A stretch of DNA of 64,000 bases from Cryobacterium psychrophilum (GTDB lineage Bacteria; Actinomycetota; Actinomycetes; Actinomycetales; Microbacteriaceae). Both the position numbers and the translations under genes were made by a program. The stretch lies in assembly GCF_004365915.1 (NCBI RefSeq), contig NZ_SODI01000002.1:47859-111858 (forward strand). Direction: 5' to 3'. The notes under the pieces were generated by a model, which did no database searches, had not been told where the DNA came from, and worked only from the letters and a program-made list of their open reading frames with translations. Below are positions 52,386 through 60,156 of the stretch, in pieces (the first letter of the stretch is position 1; every line of letters starts with the position of its first letter).

Positions 52386-53993
52386 TTAGGAACCGCTAGG
52401 CCCGGTTGAATCGTCGACGGCGGCCTGCGCCGCGCCTTTCGCCGCTTTCGCGGCATCGCCAGCCACCTTTACGCCCATGGCAATCGGCGCAGCAGGACCA
52501 GCCGATGCGGCACCACCGGCTGCCGCTGCACCACCAGCTGTGGCACTACCGGCTGCGGCGCTGCCTGAGGCTGCGCTGCCACCGGCGGCCGTAGCTCCGG
52601 AGGGTGCGCTTGCTGTCGCCGCTTTGCCGGCCTTCTGAGTTCCCGGGCCCCCCGTCGACGCCGCGCCGCTGGGCGCGGCGGTCGACGCGCTACCGCCCCC
52701 ACCCCCACCACCCGACGGCGATGAGCCGGAACTGCTCAGACGCTTCACCGCGCCACTCGCCATATCACCCGCCGCGCCGCCCGCAGCGCCTGCGAGAGCC
52801 ATTCCCGCCGCTCCGCCGCCCGACACTTGGCCGGTCATCGGTGCCACGAAACGCAACAACGCGGGCAGCGCGATCAACGCCATGAGCATCAAGGCCAGGC
52901 CGGTCATGATCGACCAGATACCGCCGCCATCACCGTTGAACGCGTCGGTGCCGATGAGGCTGAACGCGGCCGCGTAGATCAGCGCAGCCGCGGGCTTGTA
53001 GAGAATGAACGCAATCGTCCATCCGATCACCTTCCCAAACCACTGCTTACCCATGCCCGTGTTCGTGAAGCTCGCCGTCAACGGCAACACACCGGCCAGG
53101 ATCACCAGTAGCCCGCCGCGCACGACCATGAGAGCGATCTGCACGTAGGACATGAGGAGAGCGATCAAGCCCAGAATGAGAGTGCCGATCACTCCGACAC
53201 CCGGAGACACCGTGGTCGTGAGTGCGAGCATGCTGCCTAGGTTCGTCCCGAAGCACGACGAGTCTCCGGCCGCCGAGACGTCGCAGTCCGTCGCGTGCTC
53301 GAGAATCCACACCGAGAACGCATCGGCGGCCGTGACGGCGAGTGTGATCACGGCAAGGCCCGTCCCGGACACCACGATGAGCGTGATGAGGGACTGAATC
53401 AAATCTTTCCCTGGCTGCGCGCGTTGCTCCCACGCCATACGAATACCGCCGATGATCACGGAGAGGATGGCCAGGCCGCCCACGTAGTACCAGAGTGAGT
53501 TCTGTAAGAAACCGACCGTCGATGACGACCCGTCGGGAGCTGCCGCCCTTAGGAGCCCACCGACAAGAGCGGACGCTCCGGAGATCAGCAGGACAGCTAT
53601 GAAAATGATCCCGAGCGTGCCCACATGGCGAAATCCTTCACCGCGCCGGCTTCGCAGGGCGATCAACGCACCAAGGGCGATGATCGAAAGAACAGCGAGG
53701 GTGAGTCCGATGAAGGTTACGTAGCCCAGGATCGTGGAGAACGCGTCAGCCCCCGGAGGGGTCGAGATCTCCTCGGTGGTGCCCGTGCCAGCCGATAAGA
53801 CGGGTGTGGGGACGGACACCCACATCGTGCCCATACTCGCGACGACCTTGCCAAAGCCTTCCATGACGTCGTTCGTCAGCTGTTGAACCGCATCATTCGA
53901 CGCCTTCGAAACGACGTCGCCGACTGCGGCTTGGCCTTGGCAAACGAAGTTCCAACCGCAGTCCTCTGCGGCGGTGATCAGCGGACCAGCCAC
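52386..53993 (-). CDS. TrbL/VirB6-like polytopic conjugation protein
   Basis: A 535-residue membrane protein with about eight helices (for example TILGYVTFIGLTLAVLSIIA and ALMVVRGGLLVILAGVLPLT) and a 130-residue tail made almost only of Ala, Gly, Ser and Pro. The frame opens at 54038, but the upstream gene ends at 53998, so the GTG at 53993 (VAGPLITAAEDCGWNFVCQG) is preferred. Cys pairs (CGWNFVC, and CDVSAAGDSSC) lie in predicted outer loops. It forms the inner channel of the type IV secretion system. A segment near residues 100-150 is repeated as the separate 100-residue protein upstream. Confidence 0.82.
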   Translation of the reverse strand: MAGPLITAAEDCGWNFVCQGQAAVGDVVSKASNDAVQQLTNDVMEGFGKVVASMGTMWVSVPTPVLSAGTGTTEEISTPPGADAFSTILGYVTFIGLTLAVLSIIALGALIALRSRRGEGFRHVGTLGIIFIAVLLISGASALVGGLLRAAAPDGSSSTVGFLQNSLWYYVGGLAILSVIIGGIRMAWEQRAQPGKDLIQSLITLIVVSGTGLAVITLAVTAADAFSVWILEHATDCDVSAAGDSSCFGTNLGSMLALTTTVSPGVGVIGTLILGLIALLMSYVQIALMVVRGGLLVILAGVLPLTASFTNTGMGKQWFGKVIGWTIAFILYKPAAALIYAAAFSLIGTDAFNGDGGGIWSIMTGLALMLMALIALPALLRFVAPMTGQVSGGGAAGMALAGAAGGAAGDMASGAVKRLSSSGSSPSGGGGGGGSASTAAPSGAASTGGPGTQKAGKAATASAPSGATAAGGSAASGSAAAGSATAGGAAAAGGAASAGPAAPIAMGVKVAGDAAKAAKGAAQAAVDDSTGPSGS

Positions 53994-53997
53994 ACGA

Positions 53998-54714
53998 TCA
54001 CGCCCCCGACCAGGGCGTGTAGCCGCCGAGGTTTTCAAGCTGAGCCGGGGCGAGCGGAGGTTCGCCCGCGTCTGTCAGCTGAACCTTCCAATCACCCTCC
54101 GTCCACACGAGCTTCAGCGGGATGCTCACCAGGCTGCCATCCGAGTAGTTGAGCACCAGATCGACCATCGATTCTTCGGCTGAATAGGAACCAATCTTGA
54201 ACCCGGCCAGCTGTGCTCGAGGCGACGACGTAGACGTGTTGGATTTTTCGGCGGCCGCATCCCGGCCAGGACCGGGCGCGACGAGTTCTGTCATACGTGG
54301 TCCAAACGTTGAGTCGGTACCCATCGCGATGAAGTTTGCCGCCATATAGAGTGCACCCTTCGCGGTGTGTGCGTAGCAGCTGCGGAACTCGTTATCGATC
54401 GTCCCGGGGCCGGCGCCCGTGGAGTCCGTGGGGGCTGCAATCGTTCCGACCAGTTCCCACTTCGTGTCGAGGGTTGCGGTCAGGGTGTTTTCGATATCAA
54501 ACCCTGGCAGGCCGCACACACTCGCGTCGTCAGCATTCTCTGTGGGTGCTGCCGTTGGTGACGGTGTCCCGGTCGGGGTCGCGTCGTTGGTTGAGGGGCG
54601 GGTGAGTGATGTTACGAGGACGATGAGTGCGGCGAGGAGGATGACGCCGACGACGATTGCGGCGGCGATGAATCCCCGTTTCGTGAACGGGTTTCGTGGC
54701 TCAGTGTTGGTCAT
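53998..54714 (-). CDS. membrane-anchored extracytoplasmic conjugation protein
   Basis: A 238-residue protein. One N-terminal membrane helix (FIAAAIVVGVILLAALIVLV), a Thr/Pro linker (PSTNDATPTGTPSPTAAPTE) and a soluble domain outside the cell (CGLPGFDIENTLTATLDTKW, then RAQLAGFKIGSYSAEESMVD, then LVWTEGDWKVQLTDAG). The end LVWTEGDWKVQL is typical of NTF2-like VirB8/TcpC-type domains, so a VirB8-like scaffold is my guess. It lies between the small VirB2-like gene and the TrbL-like gene in the leftward operon. Confidence 0.6.
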   Translation of the reverse strand: MTNTEPRNPFTKRGFIAAAIVVGVILLAALIVLVTSLTRPSTNDATPTGTPSPTAAPTENADDASVCGLPGFDIENTLTATLDTKWELVGTIAAPTDSTGAGPGTIDNEFRSCYAHTAKGALYMAANFIAMGTDSTFGPRMTELVAPGPGRDAAAEKSNTSTSSPRAQLAGFKIGSYSAEESMVDLVLNYSDGSLVSIPLKLVWTEGDWKVQLTDAGEPPLAPAQLENLGGYTPWSGA

Positions 54715-54748
54715 GCGTCATTCCTTCGTCAGCGGAGGTGTTGGAGGC

Positions 54749-55051
54749 CTAGGAGCCGGAGATGAAGCCGACGAGCGCGGTGGCGGCGCCGATGATCATG
54801 ACTCCGGCGAGGATCCCGACGAAGGTTTTGACGTGTTCGCCGCCTTCGCCGCGGCGGGAGTTGAACATGAACATGACGGCCACGGCGATCAGGGACAGGA
54901 TCGCGGCGATCAGGCCAACCCATTTGGCCCACGCCAGGATCGTGCTCACGGCCTCGAACCCGGGAGGTGCCAGTGGTTCCGGGTCGGGGAGTTCGGCAAG
55001 CACCTGTCCGGCGGCGGTGAACAGGTGGGCGGTGGCGAGGGAGAGAGACAT
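54749..55051 (-). CDS. small two-helix VirB2-like membrane protein
   Basis: A 100-residue protein with two membrane helices (WVGLIAAILSLIAVAVMFMF and FVGILAGVMIIGAATALVGF) around a basic loop with the motif NSRRGEGGEHV. Size and layout fit a VirB2/TrbC pilin-like subunit. The stretch from FEAVSTILAWAKWVGL through SRRGEG to ALVGF closely parallels part of the TrbL-like protein encoded downstream (FSTILGYVTFIGL, SRRGEGFRHV, ASALVGG), suggesting common descent. Confidence 0.7.
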   Translation of the reverse strand: MSLSLATAHLFTAAGQVLAELPDPEPLAPPGFEAVSTILAWAKWVGLIAAILSLIAVAVMFMFNSRRGEGGEHVKTFVGILAGVMIIGAATALVGFISGS

Positions 55052-55060
55052 ATTCGGCTT

Positions 55061-55684
55061 TCAGTTGTGGTGAGGGAGGTGTGGAAGCGGCAGGGAGAGG
55101 TCAGTGAAAAGTTGCTGGAACTCTTTGGGAAGCGGGGCGTTGGCTGTGGCGGGGCCGAGGCGCCACGCGTTGACCCAGGGCAGGTTCCACACCTGCGGTA
55201 CGCCGCCGGCGATGACCTGCTCGATGTGACGTAATTCTTTGGGACGGCGGCCGGGCGCGTCGGCGATCAGGGCAAGACCGTGAAGCTCGATGCCGTCTGC
55301 GAGGGTGTTCGCGGCCCATTCTGTGGCCGCACGCTGCGCGGCGATCAGGCCGGAATAGTTCGTCCGCGCGACCAGGACGACGCGGTGTGTCGTGCCGATG
55401 CTGTCGGGGATAGGCCAGGCGTGACTTGCCGCGCGGGTTCCGGCGGCAATGGCCGCGAGGGAGGATTCGCCAGCGCCGCCGTGGACGCCCAGCCACCAGA
55501 GTGTCGCTGTGGCTGATGTGTGACGTTGGGGTAGACGGTCGATGGTGTCGGGCAGGGCAATTCCGGGTTGTGGGGCGGTGGCGCCGATTCTGCGGCCCTG
55601 CTTCGTCCCTGTGGGTGCTGAATTTATTTCTGTGTTCGTTGGTAAGTCCGGGCTGATAAGCCACGGGTTTGCAGTGCTGCTCAA
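55061..55684 (-). CDS. DUF6668-like protein, degenerate P-loop
   Basis: A 207-residue protein at the head of the leftward conjugation operon. WWLGVHGGAGESSLAAIAAG looks like a degenerate ATP-binding loop; RVVLVARTNYSGLIAAQRAA and LHGLALIADAPGRRPKELRH are strand-helix units of a P-loop-like fold. The end PQVWNLPWVNAWRLG is characteristic. I believe it belongs to the DUF6668 group often found with SCO6880, but I cannot check. The first 50 residues are disordered. Probably an accessory to the transfer ATPases. Confidence 0.55.
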   Translation of the reverse strand: MSSTANPWLISPDLPTNTEINSAPTGTKQGRRIGATAPQPGIALPDTIDRLPQRHTSATATLWWLGVHGGAGESSLAAIAAGTRAASHAWPIPDSIGTTHRVVLVARTNYSGLIAAQRAATEWAANTLADGIELHGLALIADAPGRRPKELRHIEQVIAGGVPQVWNLPWVNAWRLGPATANAPLPKEFQQLFTDLSLPLPHLPHHN

Positions 55685-55861
55685 ATGGTTGTCCCCTTAC
55701 TGACGTGCCTAGCCATTCTTTGCTGGGCAGGCGTCATCCCCTAACTGGGCTGTCCATCCCCCAGAGGAGGGTCCAACCTCGTTCGTATACATCTTACCTA
55801 TAAAGAGCCTAAGGATACTTTTGTGCGCTTTTGTGACGGTGGTGTCAGTTACGATCAAGTG
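55685..55861. promoter_or_regulatory. divergent promoter region of the conjugation and replication operons
   Basis: This gap separates the leftward transfer operon from the rightward operon. It includes AT-rich GTATACATCTTACCTATAAA (about 55787-55806), where TATAAA could be a -10 for the rightward genes, and a CCTAAGG palindrome just after. No well-formed -35 was identified. Confidence 0.35.
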
Positions 55862-56149
55862 ATGGACGAGATAACCGTTATGCCGCCGTGGCCGGCTTCC
55901 ATGCTGCGCCGGTATGGGGACATGCTCAGCGTCAGCGACGTTTCACGGGTCTTGAACATGGAGCCGCGAAACGTTCGCGGCCTACTCACCACGGTGGATG
56001 TGAGTACCCGGCTTCCGGGCGTGAAGATCGGGAAGAGCTGGCGTATCGCCCGCGATCAGCTACACCGCTACCTGGTCATCCACCACAACGCCATTCACTG
56101 CGACGACGACTCGACGTTCAGTTCCCTGCACGATGAAAGAGATTCTTGA
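55862..56149 (+). CDS. helix-turn-helix DNA-binding protein
   Basis: A 95-residue protein with an excisionase-type winged helix: LSVSDVSRVLNMEPRNVRGL (helix pair), then LPGVKIGKSWRIARDQLHRY (wing and helix). The open frame begins at 55823, but the ATG at 55862 gives the natural N-terminus. The TGA shares one base with the next ATG at 56149, so it is coupled to the ParA-like gene. It may be the partition or operon regulator, with binding sites in the divergent gap upstream. Confidence 0.65.
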   Translation: MDEITVMPPWPASMLRRYGDMLSVSDVSRVLNMEPRNVRGLLTTVDVSTRLPGVKIGKSWRIARDQLHRYLVIHHNAIHCDDDSTFSSLHDERDS

Positions 56150-57438
56150 TGATCGACACTGTTCCGGCGTTTCCGAAGATTGAGGCCACTGTCGCTGCCG
56201 ACGCGACGGGCACCGTCGTGATCAATGGCCTCGTCCAATCCGTGACCGGAGACGACGAACAGGGCGTCCGCACGGAAGTCTTGGCGATTGTCCGTGCGAC
56301 GGCCACCGAAATGGGGCGGCCGGTTCGCCTGAGCACGCAGGATTCGCGCGGAGAACAGCTGCTCGCGGTATATCCGGACGGTCAGATCGAGATCCTCTCG
56401 GATCTCACCGCGGCGTCGGTGCACCCGACACCGGCCGCCACGGTGACCGATGTTCCGGCACCGGCATTCGTAGGCGTTGTGCCCGCGCAGTCCGGGGCGG
56501 TGGAACCCCTGACGCGCCGCGAGGTGCGTGCGTCGTTCCTGGCTCCGGACGCCGGCCCGCTCGCTGCAACGACAGGGTGGCGCGGATTTCTGGCCAAGGT
56601 CGGCATCCAGGTCGCGGCCTCTGCCGAAGAACTCGCTGAGCGCGCCGATGTTCAGGCGGTGAGCCAGCATTGGCCGGGCCCGCGCACTATCGCGATTGTC
56701 AATGGCAAAGGCGGCGCCAACAAGACCCCGACCACGGCGATGCTGTCGGCGATTTTCGCCCGCAACGGCGGGGCGGGCGTGCTGGCGTGGGACAACAACG
56801 AGACGCGGGGAACGCTCGGGTGGAGAACAGAGCAAGGCCCGCACGACGCGGTCGCGCAAACTCTCCTGCCTCGCACCGAGCATTTGTTGTCGCCGGGAGC
56901 TCAATCGTCAGACCTCGCCCGCTACGTGCACCACCAGACCGGCGACAAATATGATGTGCTGCGGTCCAACCCGACTGTCCTCGCCGCCGCGCAGCGCCTC
57001 ACCACGGCAGATTTTGACGCGCTGCATTCCGTGGCGGCGAAGTACTTCCGGCTGATCTTCATCGACAGCGGCAACGACGAGTCGGCGGAACGGTGGCTGC
57101 GCATGATCGATCACACCGACCAGCTCGTCATCGCCACCACGGCGCTGGGCGAGCATGCCGAGGCCGGGGCGCTGCTGCTCGAGGCGCTGGCCCAGCGCGA
57201 CGAACGCTCAGCCGCTCTCGCCCAGGGCGCCGTCGTCATCGTCTCCCAGTCGGAGAAAACGGGCAGTCTCGCCGCGGCCCAGCAGATCGCCGACGGTTTT
57301 GGTCCGTTGGCCCGCAGCGCCGTGTCGATCCCGTTCGACGCGGCCATGCACGGCGGCAAGCTCCGCCACGACGCACTCGCACCGGCCACGCGTCGCGCGT
57401 GGCTCGCTGCGGCGGCGGCCGTGGCGCAGGGCTTATGA
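56149..57438 (+). CDS. ParA/MinD-like ATPase
   Basis: A 429-residue protein. Residues about 180-425 form a deviant-Walker ATPase: TIAIVNGKGGANKTPTTAML, with the signature lysine in KGGANKT. The second motif is GVLAWDNNETRGTLGWR, and RLIFIDSGNDESAERWLRMI is Walker B. The 180-residue N-terminal extension has a beta-rich start (VVINGLVQSVTGDDEQGVRT) unlike standard ParA. It may place the element or the transfer machine in the cell. No parB-like gene follows, although the preceding HTH protein could serve. Confidence 0.75.
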   Translation: MIDTVPAFPKIEATVAADATGTVVINGLVQSVTGDDEQGVRTEVLAIVRATATEMGRPVRLSTQDSRGEQLLAVYPDGQIEILSDLTAASVHPTPAATVTDVPAPAFVGVVPAQSGAVEPLTRREVRASFLAPDAGPLAATTGWRGFLAKVGIQVAASAEELAERADVQAVSQHWPGPRTIAIVNGKGGANKTPTTAMLSAIFARNGGAGVLAWDNNETRGTLGWRTEQGPHDAVAQTLLPRTEHLLSPGAQSSDLARYVHHQTGDKYDVLRSNPTVLAAAQRLTTADFDALHSVAAKYFRLIFIDSGNDESAERWLRMIDHTDQLVIATTALGEHAEAGALLLEALAQRDERSAALAQGAVVIVSQSEKTGSLAAAQQIADGFGPLARSAVSIPFDAAMHGGKLRHDALAPATRRAWLAAAAAVAQGL

Positions 57439-57950
57439 ACCGCAGAGCATTCGCCGTGGTGCACCTCGCCGTGGTGCTCGCCCTGACGGGGTGCACCGCC
57501 CAAACGGCGCCCGCCGCACCGACCAGCAACCCGGCAACAACACGCACGTCCGCGCCCTCGCCGTCGCACACCAGCGAGGCTGGCAGCCTGACCGATGAGG
57601 CAACGGTCGCGCCGATCCCCGAAGCCGGCCCGGACGGCCAGGCGGCGGCCATCACCGCCGCGGAGAAAACGGTTACAACGTTCGCGCAGCCCACCCTCGA
57701 TGCGTCGACGTGGATCAACAACATGTATCCGCTCCTCACCCAACGGGGTGCACGCGCCTATGAGGGCACCGACCCCGCGCAGATTCCCGTGCGTCGTGTC
57801 ACCGGCCCCGGCCGGGTCGTGGACGGCTCCACCGACGTCGCCCTGATCGTGCAAGTACCCACCGATGCCGGAATTTACAACGTGAGTCTTAGCCGCACCG
57901 ACGCGTCGGCCGTGTGGCTGGCCGAACAAATCCGACCCGCTCAGGGGTGA
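57435..57950 (+). CDS. putative lipoprotein of the conjugation cluster
   Basis: A 171-residue protein with a signal peptide and lipobox (VVLALTGCTAQ, lipidated Cys near residue 20), a Thr/Ser/Pro linker and a small domain (TVTTFAQPTLDASTWINNMY, then RRVTGPGRVVDGSTDVALIV, then VSLSRTDASAVWLAEQIRPA). The final part resembles small VirB7/TcpC-type extracytoplasmic domains, but I do not recognise a named family. ATG overlaps the ParA-like stop (ATGA), and its own TGA overlaps the next GTG. Confidence 0.65.
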   Translation: MNRRAFAVVHLAVVLALTGCTAQTAPAAPTSNPATTRTSAPSPSHTSEAGSLTDEATVAPIPEAGPDGQAAAITAAEKTVTTFAQPTLDASTWINNMYPLLTQRGARAYEGTDPAQIPVRRVTGPGRVVDGSTDVALIVQVPTDAGIYNVSLSRTDASAVWLAEQIRPAQG

Positions 57951-59074
57951 CGGTGGCGGAGAAGAAAGGCACGGGCGCACTGATTCTTATTGGTGTGCCG
58001 GTCGCACTGGTTACCGGGACATTCCTGGCCATCATCCTGCTCTTTTCGGGCACGGCGGCCGCCGCGTGTGCGGGGGCGGCCGGCACGATCAATCCTGACG
58101 ACGTTCCGGCTGGACCGGTGGCGGGGTATTCCGGCGAGCAGCTGAAAAACGCTGCCGAAATCATGAATGCGGCCAGTGCTTTGGGCCTTGATCGTTCCGC
58201 GCAGGTCCTGGGTGTGATGACGGCGATGGGGGAAAGCTCGCTGGTAAACATGGGCTACGGCGACGATATCCGCGGCGTCACCAACCCGGACGGCACCCCC
58301 ACCTGCTCCCAAGGACTGTTCCAGCAACAATGGTGCCTCGGGACCTGGGGAACACAGGCAGAAGTCATGGACCCCACCCACGCCTCGACAGCGTTCTACG
58401 AACGCTTGGTCGGCGTTGACGGCTGGCAGGAGTTGGAACCGACGATCGCTATCCACCGCGTTCAAGGCAACGCTGACCCCTTCCACTACGCAGGCTTCTT
58501 CGGACCCGCCGACCAGATCGTCACCACCCTCGCCGGCGACAGCGCCACCGGAGGTGGCTGTGCCAGCGGGGGTGCCGCATTCCCGCTCAGCCCGGGCTTC
58601 AACATGACCGGCAACTTCGGTCCCCGTGTCCAGCCCATAGCGGGTGCGAGCACGTGGCACCCCGCCGTCGACCTGCAGCACTACCCGAACCCGTGCGGCG
58701 ACCAGATCTACGCGATCACGGGCGGCACCGTGACGCTTATTGCCGGGTATCAGGTCTCCATCAAATCATCCGATGGCTACACCGTCTCCTACTTGCACAT
58801 GAAGCTCTCCGACGTGTCGGTCAGCGTCGGAGACACGATCACGGCCGGGCAACCGATCGCCCTCGTCGGCAGTGAAGGGCCCTCGACCGGATGCCACCTT
58901 GACCTGCGGATCAACACCGCGGGCAGTGTGAATGCGGCCGTGAACGGTTTGCCCCGTGCCGAGGCCTTGGATGCTCCCGCATCGGCGGCCGGGTTCGTGA
59001 ACCCGGAGGACTACTTCGCCCTGTTCGGCATGGAGTTGTGCGCCGCCGAGAGCTGCGCAAGGCAATACGAGTGA
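57947..59074 (+). CDS. cell-wall hydrolase: transglycosylase-like plus M23 peptidase domain
   Basis: A 375-residue protein. One N-terminal membrane helix (GALILIGVPVALVTGTFLAI) anchors it. Residues about 60-200 form a lysozyme/transglycosylase-like domain (RSAQVLGVMTAMGESSLVNM, with the Glu in MGES, then CSQGLFQQQW). Residues about 215-350 form an M23 endopeptidase: STWHPAVDLQHY has the first His and Asp ligands, and VSYLHMKLSDVSVSVGDTIT follows. The last ligand pair, usually HLH, reads CHLDLRI. It would open peptidoglycan for the transfer channel (VirB1-like role). GTG at 57947 overlaps the lipoprotein stop. Confidence 0.85.
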   Translation: MTVAEKKGTGALILIGVPVALVTGTFLAIILLFSGTAAAACAGAAGTINPDDVPAGPVAGYSGEQLKNAAEIMNAASALGLDRSAQVLGVMTAMGESSLVNMGYGDDIRGVTNPDGTPTCSQGLFQQQWCLGTWGTQAEVMDPTHASTAFYERLVGVDGWQELEPTIAIHRVQGNADPFHYAGFFGPADQIVTTLAGDSATGGGCASGGAAFPLSPGFNMTGNFGPRVQPIAGASTWHPAVDLQHYPNPCGDQIYAITGGTVTLIAGYQVSIKSSDGYTVSYLHMKLSDVSVSVGDTITAGQPIALVGSEGPSTGCHLDLRINTAGSVNAAVNGLPRAEALDAPASAAGFVNPEDYFALFGMELCAAESCARQYE

Positions 59075-59141
59075 GTGCCGCACAGCGTCCCTGTGGGACG
59101 GTCACCGACCGTGCCGGAGACTCCCCGCACGTGGGGATCCG

Positions 59142-59765
59142 ATGACGACTCGCCCGCCGAACAGCGATTCGCGCCAGCCGGGACTGTCAGGCTGGGATAA
59201 TGCTGAACACGGCCCGAACGTTACTGGTAACGCCACCATGGACGACCCCACTTGGCCGGTTGACCTTTTTCCCGCTGATCTGAACCGGAATACGCATGAA
59301 ACGACACCATCCATGATGGACGATGAATATTGGGACTTGTACCCGGCCACATTGACGACCGCTGACCTGGCGAAAATCCTGCGGGTGGGCAAACCCGCCA
59401 TGTTCCGACGCCTCACCAGTGGCCTCATTCCGGGTCACCTCGTCGTAGGGTCCTGGATCATCTTCAAAGATGAGGTCCGCGCGTGGCTTGAATCCACCAG
59501 CAACCAGGCACCTCCCGGCCCGCCGGCCGCCGTTGACGTGCTCGCCGCCTACCCGGACGAGTTGAGCTACCAAGACCTCATGGTCCTGTTCGGGAAGGCG
59601 AAGCAGACCATCTACATTTGGCTCCGCAGTGGCGAGATACCCGCTTACAACGCCGGCAATCGCTGGATCATTCACAAAACCCAGCTGCGCCAACTACTCC
59701 GAGAGACGAGCAATCAGAACGTCGACGAGAGCAATTCGCCCGACACACCGGAGCAAAAGCGTTAA
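59142..59765 (+). CDS. protein with two tandem excisionase-type helix-turn-helix domains
   Basis: A 207-residue protein. The first winged helix is LTTADLAKILRVGKPAMFRR, then SWIIFKDEVRAWLE (residues about 70-115). The second is LSYQDLMVLFGKAKQTIYIW, then NRWIIHKTQLRQLLRE (about 145-187). An 80-residue leader and a polar tail are probably disordered. Tandem copies would let one chain span two half-sites, as a regulator or a replication-origin binding protein. The gene lies between the cell-wall hydrolase and the replication gene. Confidence 0.7.
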   Translation: MTTRPPNSDSRQPGLSGWDNAEHGPNVTGNATMDDPTWPVDLFPADLNRNTHETTPSMMDDEYWDLYPATLTTADLAKILRVGKPAMFRRLTSGLIPGHLVVGSWIIFKDEVRAWLESTSNQAPPGPPAAVDVLAAYPDELSYQDLMVLFGKAKQTIYIWLRSGEIPAYNAGNRWIIHKTQLRQLLRETSNQNVDESNSPDTPEQKR

Positions 59766-59795
59766 ATGTGCACACTTGACTGCCACCATTGGCAC

Positions 59796-60038
59796 ATGGC
59801 AACGACTAGGGGTGTTCAGAGGCGGCCGCGCATCGCGGACCGCGACGACCTTGGCATGGCGCGGTGGTGGCTCCCCAAGGTGCTAAAGACCGCGACTCAG
59901 GTCGCAGCCAAGGACTCCGGGCTCTCAGAGTCGTTGTACGTAGAACTTCTACTCAGCCGACTAGCTGCGCAGAACGGCGCTCTCCCGCGCCTCTCCCCCG
60001 ACGCCTCGCAGGAGCTGCCCATCGCAGACGTGGCTTAA
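59796..60038 (+). CDS. small basic protein, possible ribbon-helix-helix
   Basis: An 80-residue protein (start at ATG 59796, alternative 59766). The middle, WWLPKVLKTATQVAAKDSGL then SESLYVELLLSRLAAQ, looks like a single DNA-binding ribbon-helix-helix-like unit of the kind found in plasmid copy-control proteins. Its place just before the replication gene supports such a role, but no family is recognised. Confidence 0.5.
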   Translation: MATTRGVQRRPRIADRDDLGMARWWLPKVLKTATQVAAKDSGLSESLYVELLLSRLAAQNGALPRLSPDASQELPIADVA

Positions 60039-60125
60039 ACGAAATAACCCGCCGCGTATGCGACGGGCCATCTAAGTTTCGTAGCTCAAACCCTCTTAGC
60101 TTCCCGGCACGAGGTTCGAGCTATT

Positions 60126-60155
60126 CAAAAGTTCCGGTTCTTAGGCCGGGGCTTT
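60126..60155 (+). terminator. hairpin with U-run before the replication gene
   Basis: AAAAG-TT-CCGG (60127-60137) pairs with CCGG-GG-CTTTT (60145-60155), ending in a T-run. It can act as terminator or attenuator between the small gene and the primase gene and lies just before a strong ribosome site. Confidence 0.5.
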
Positions 60156-60156
60156 T

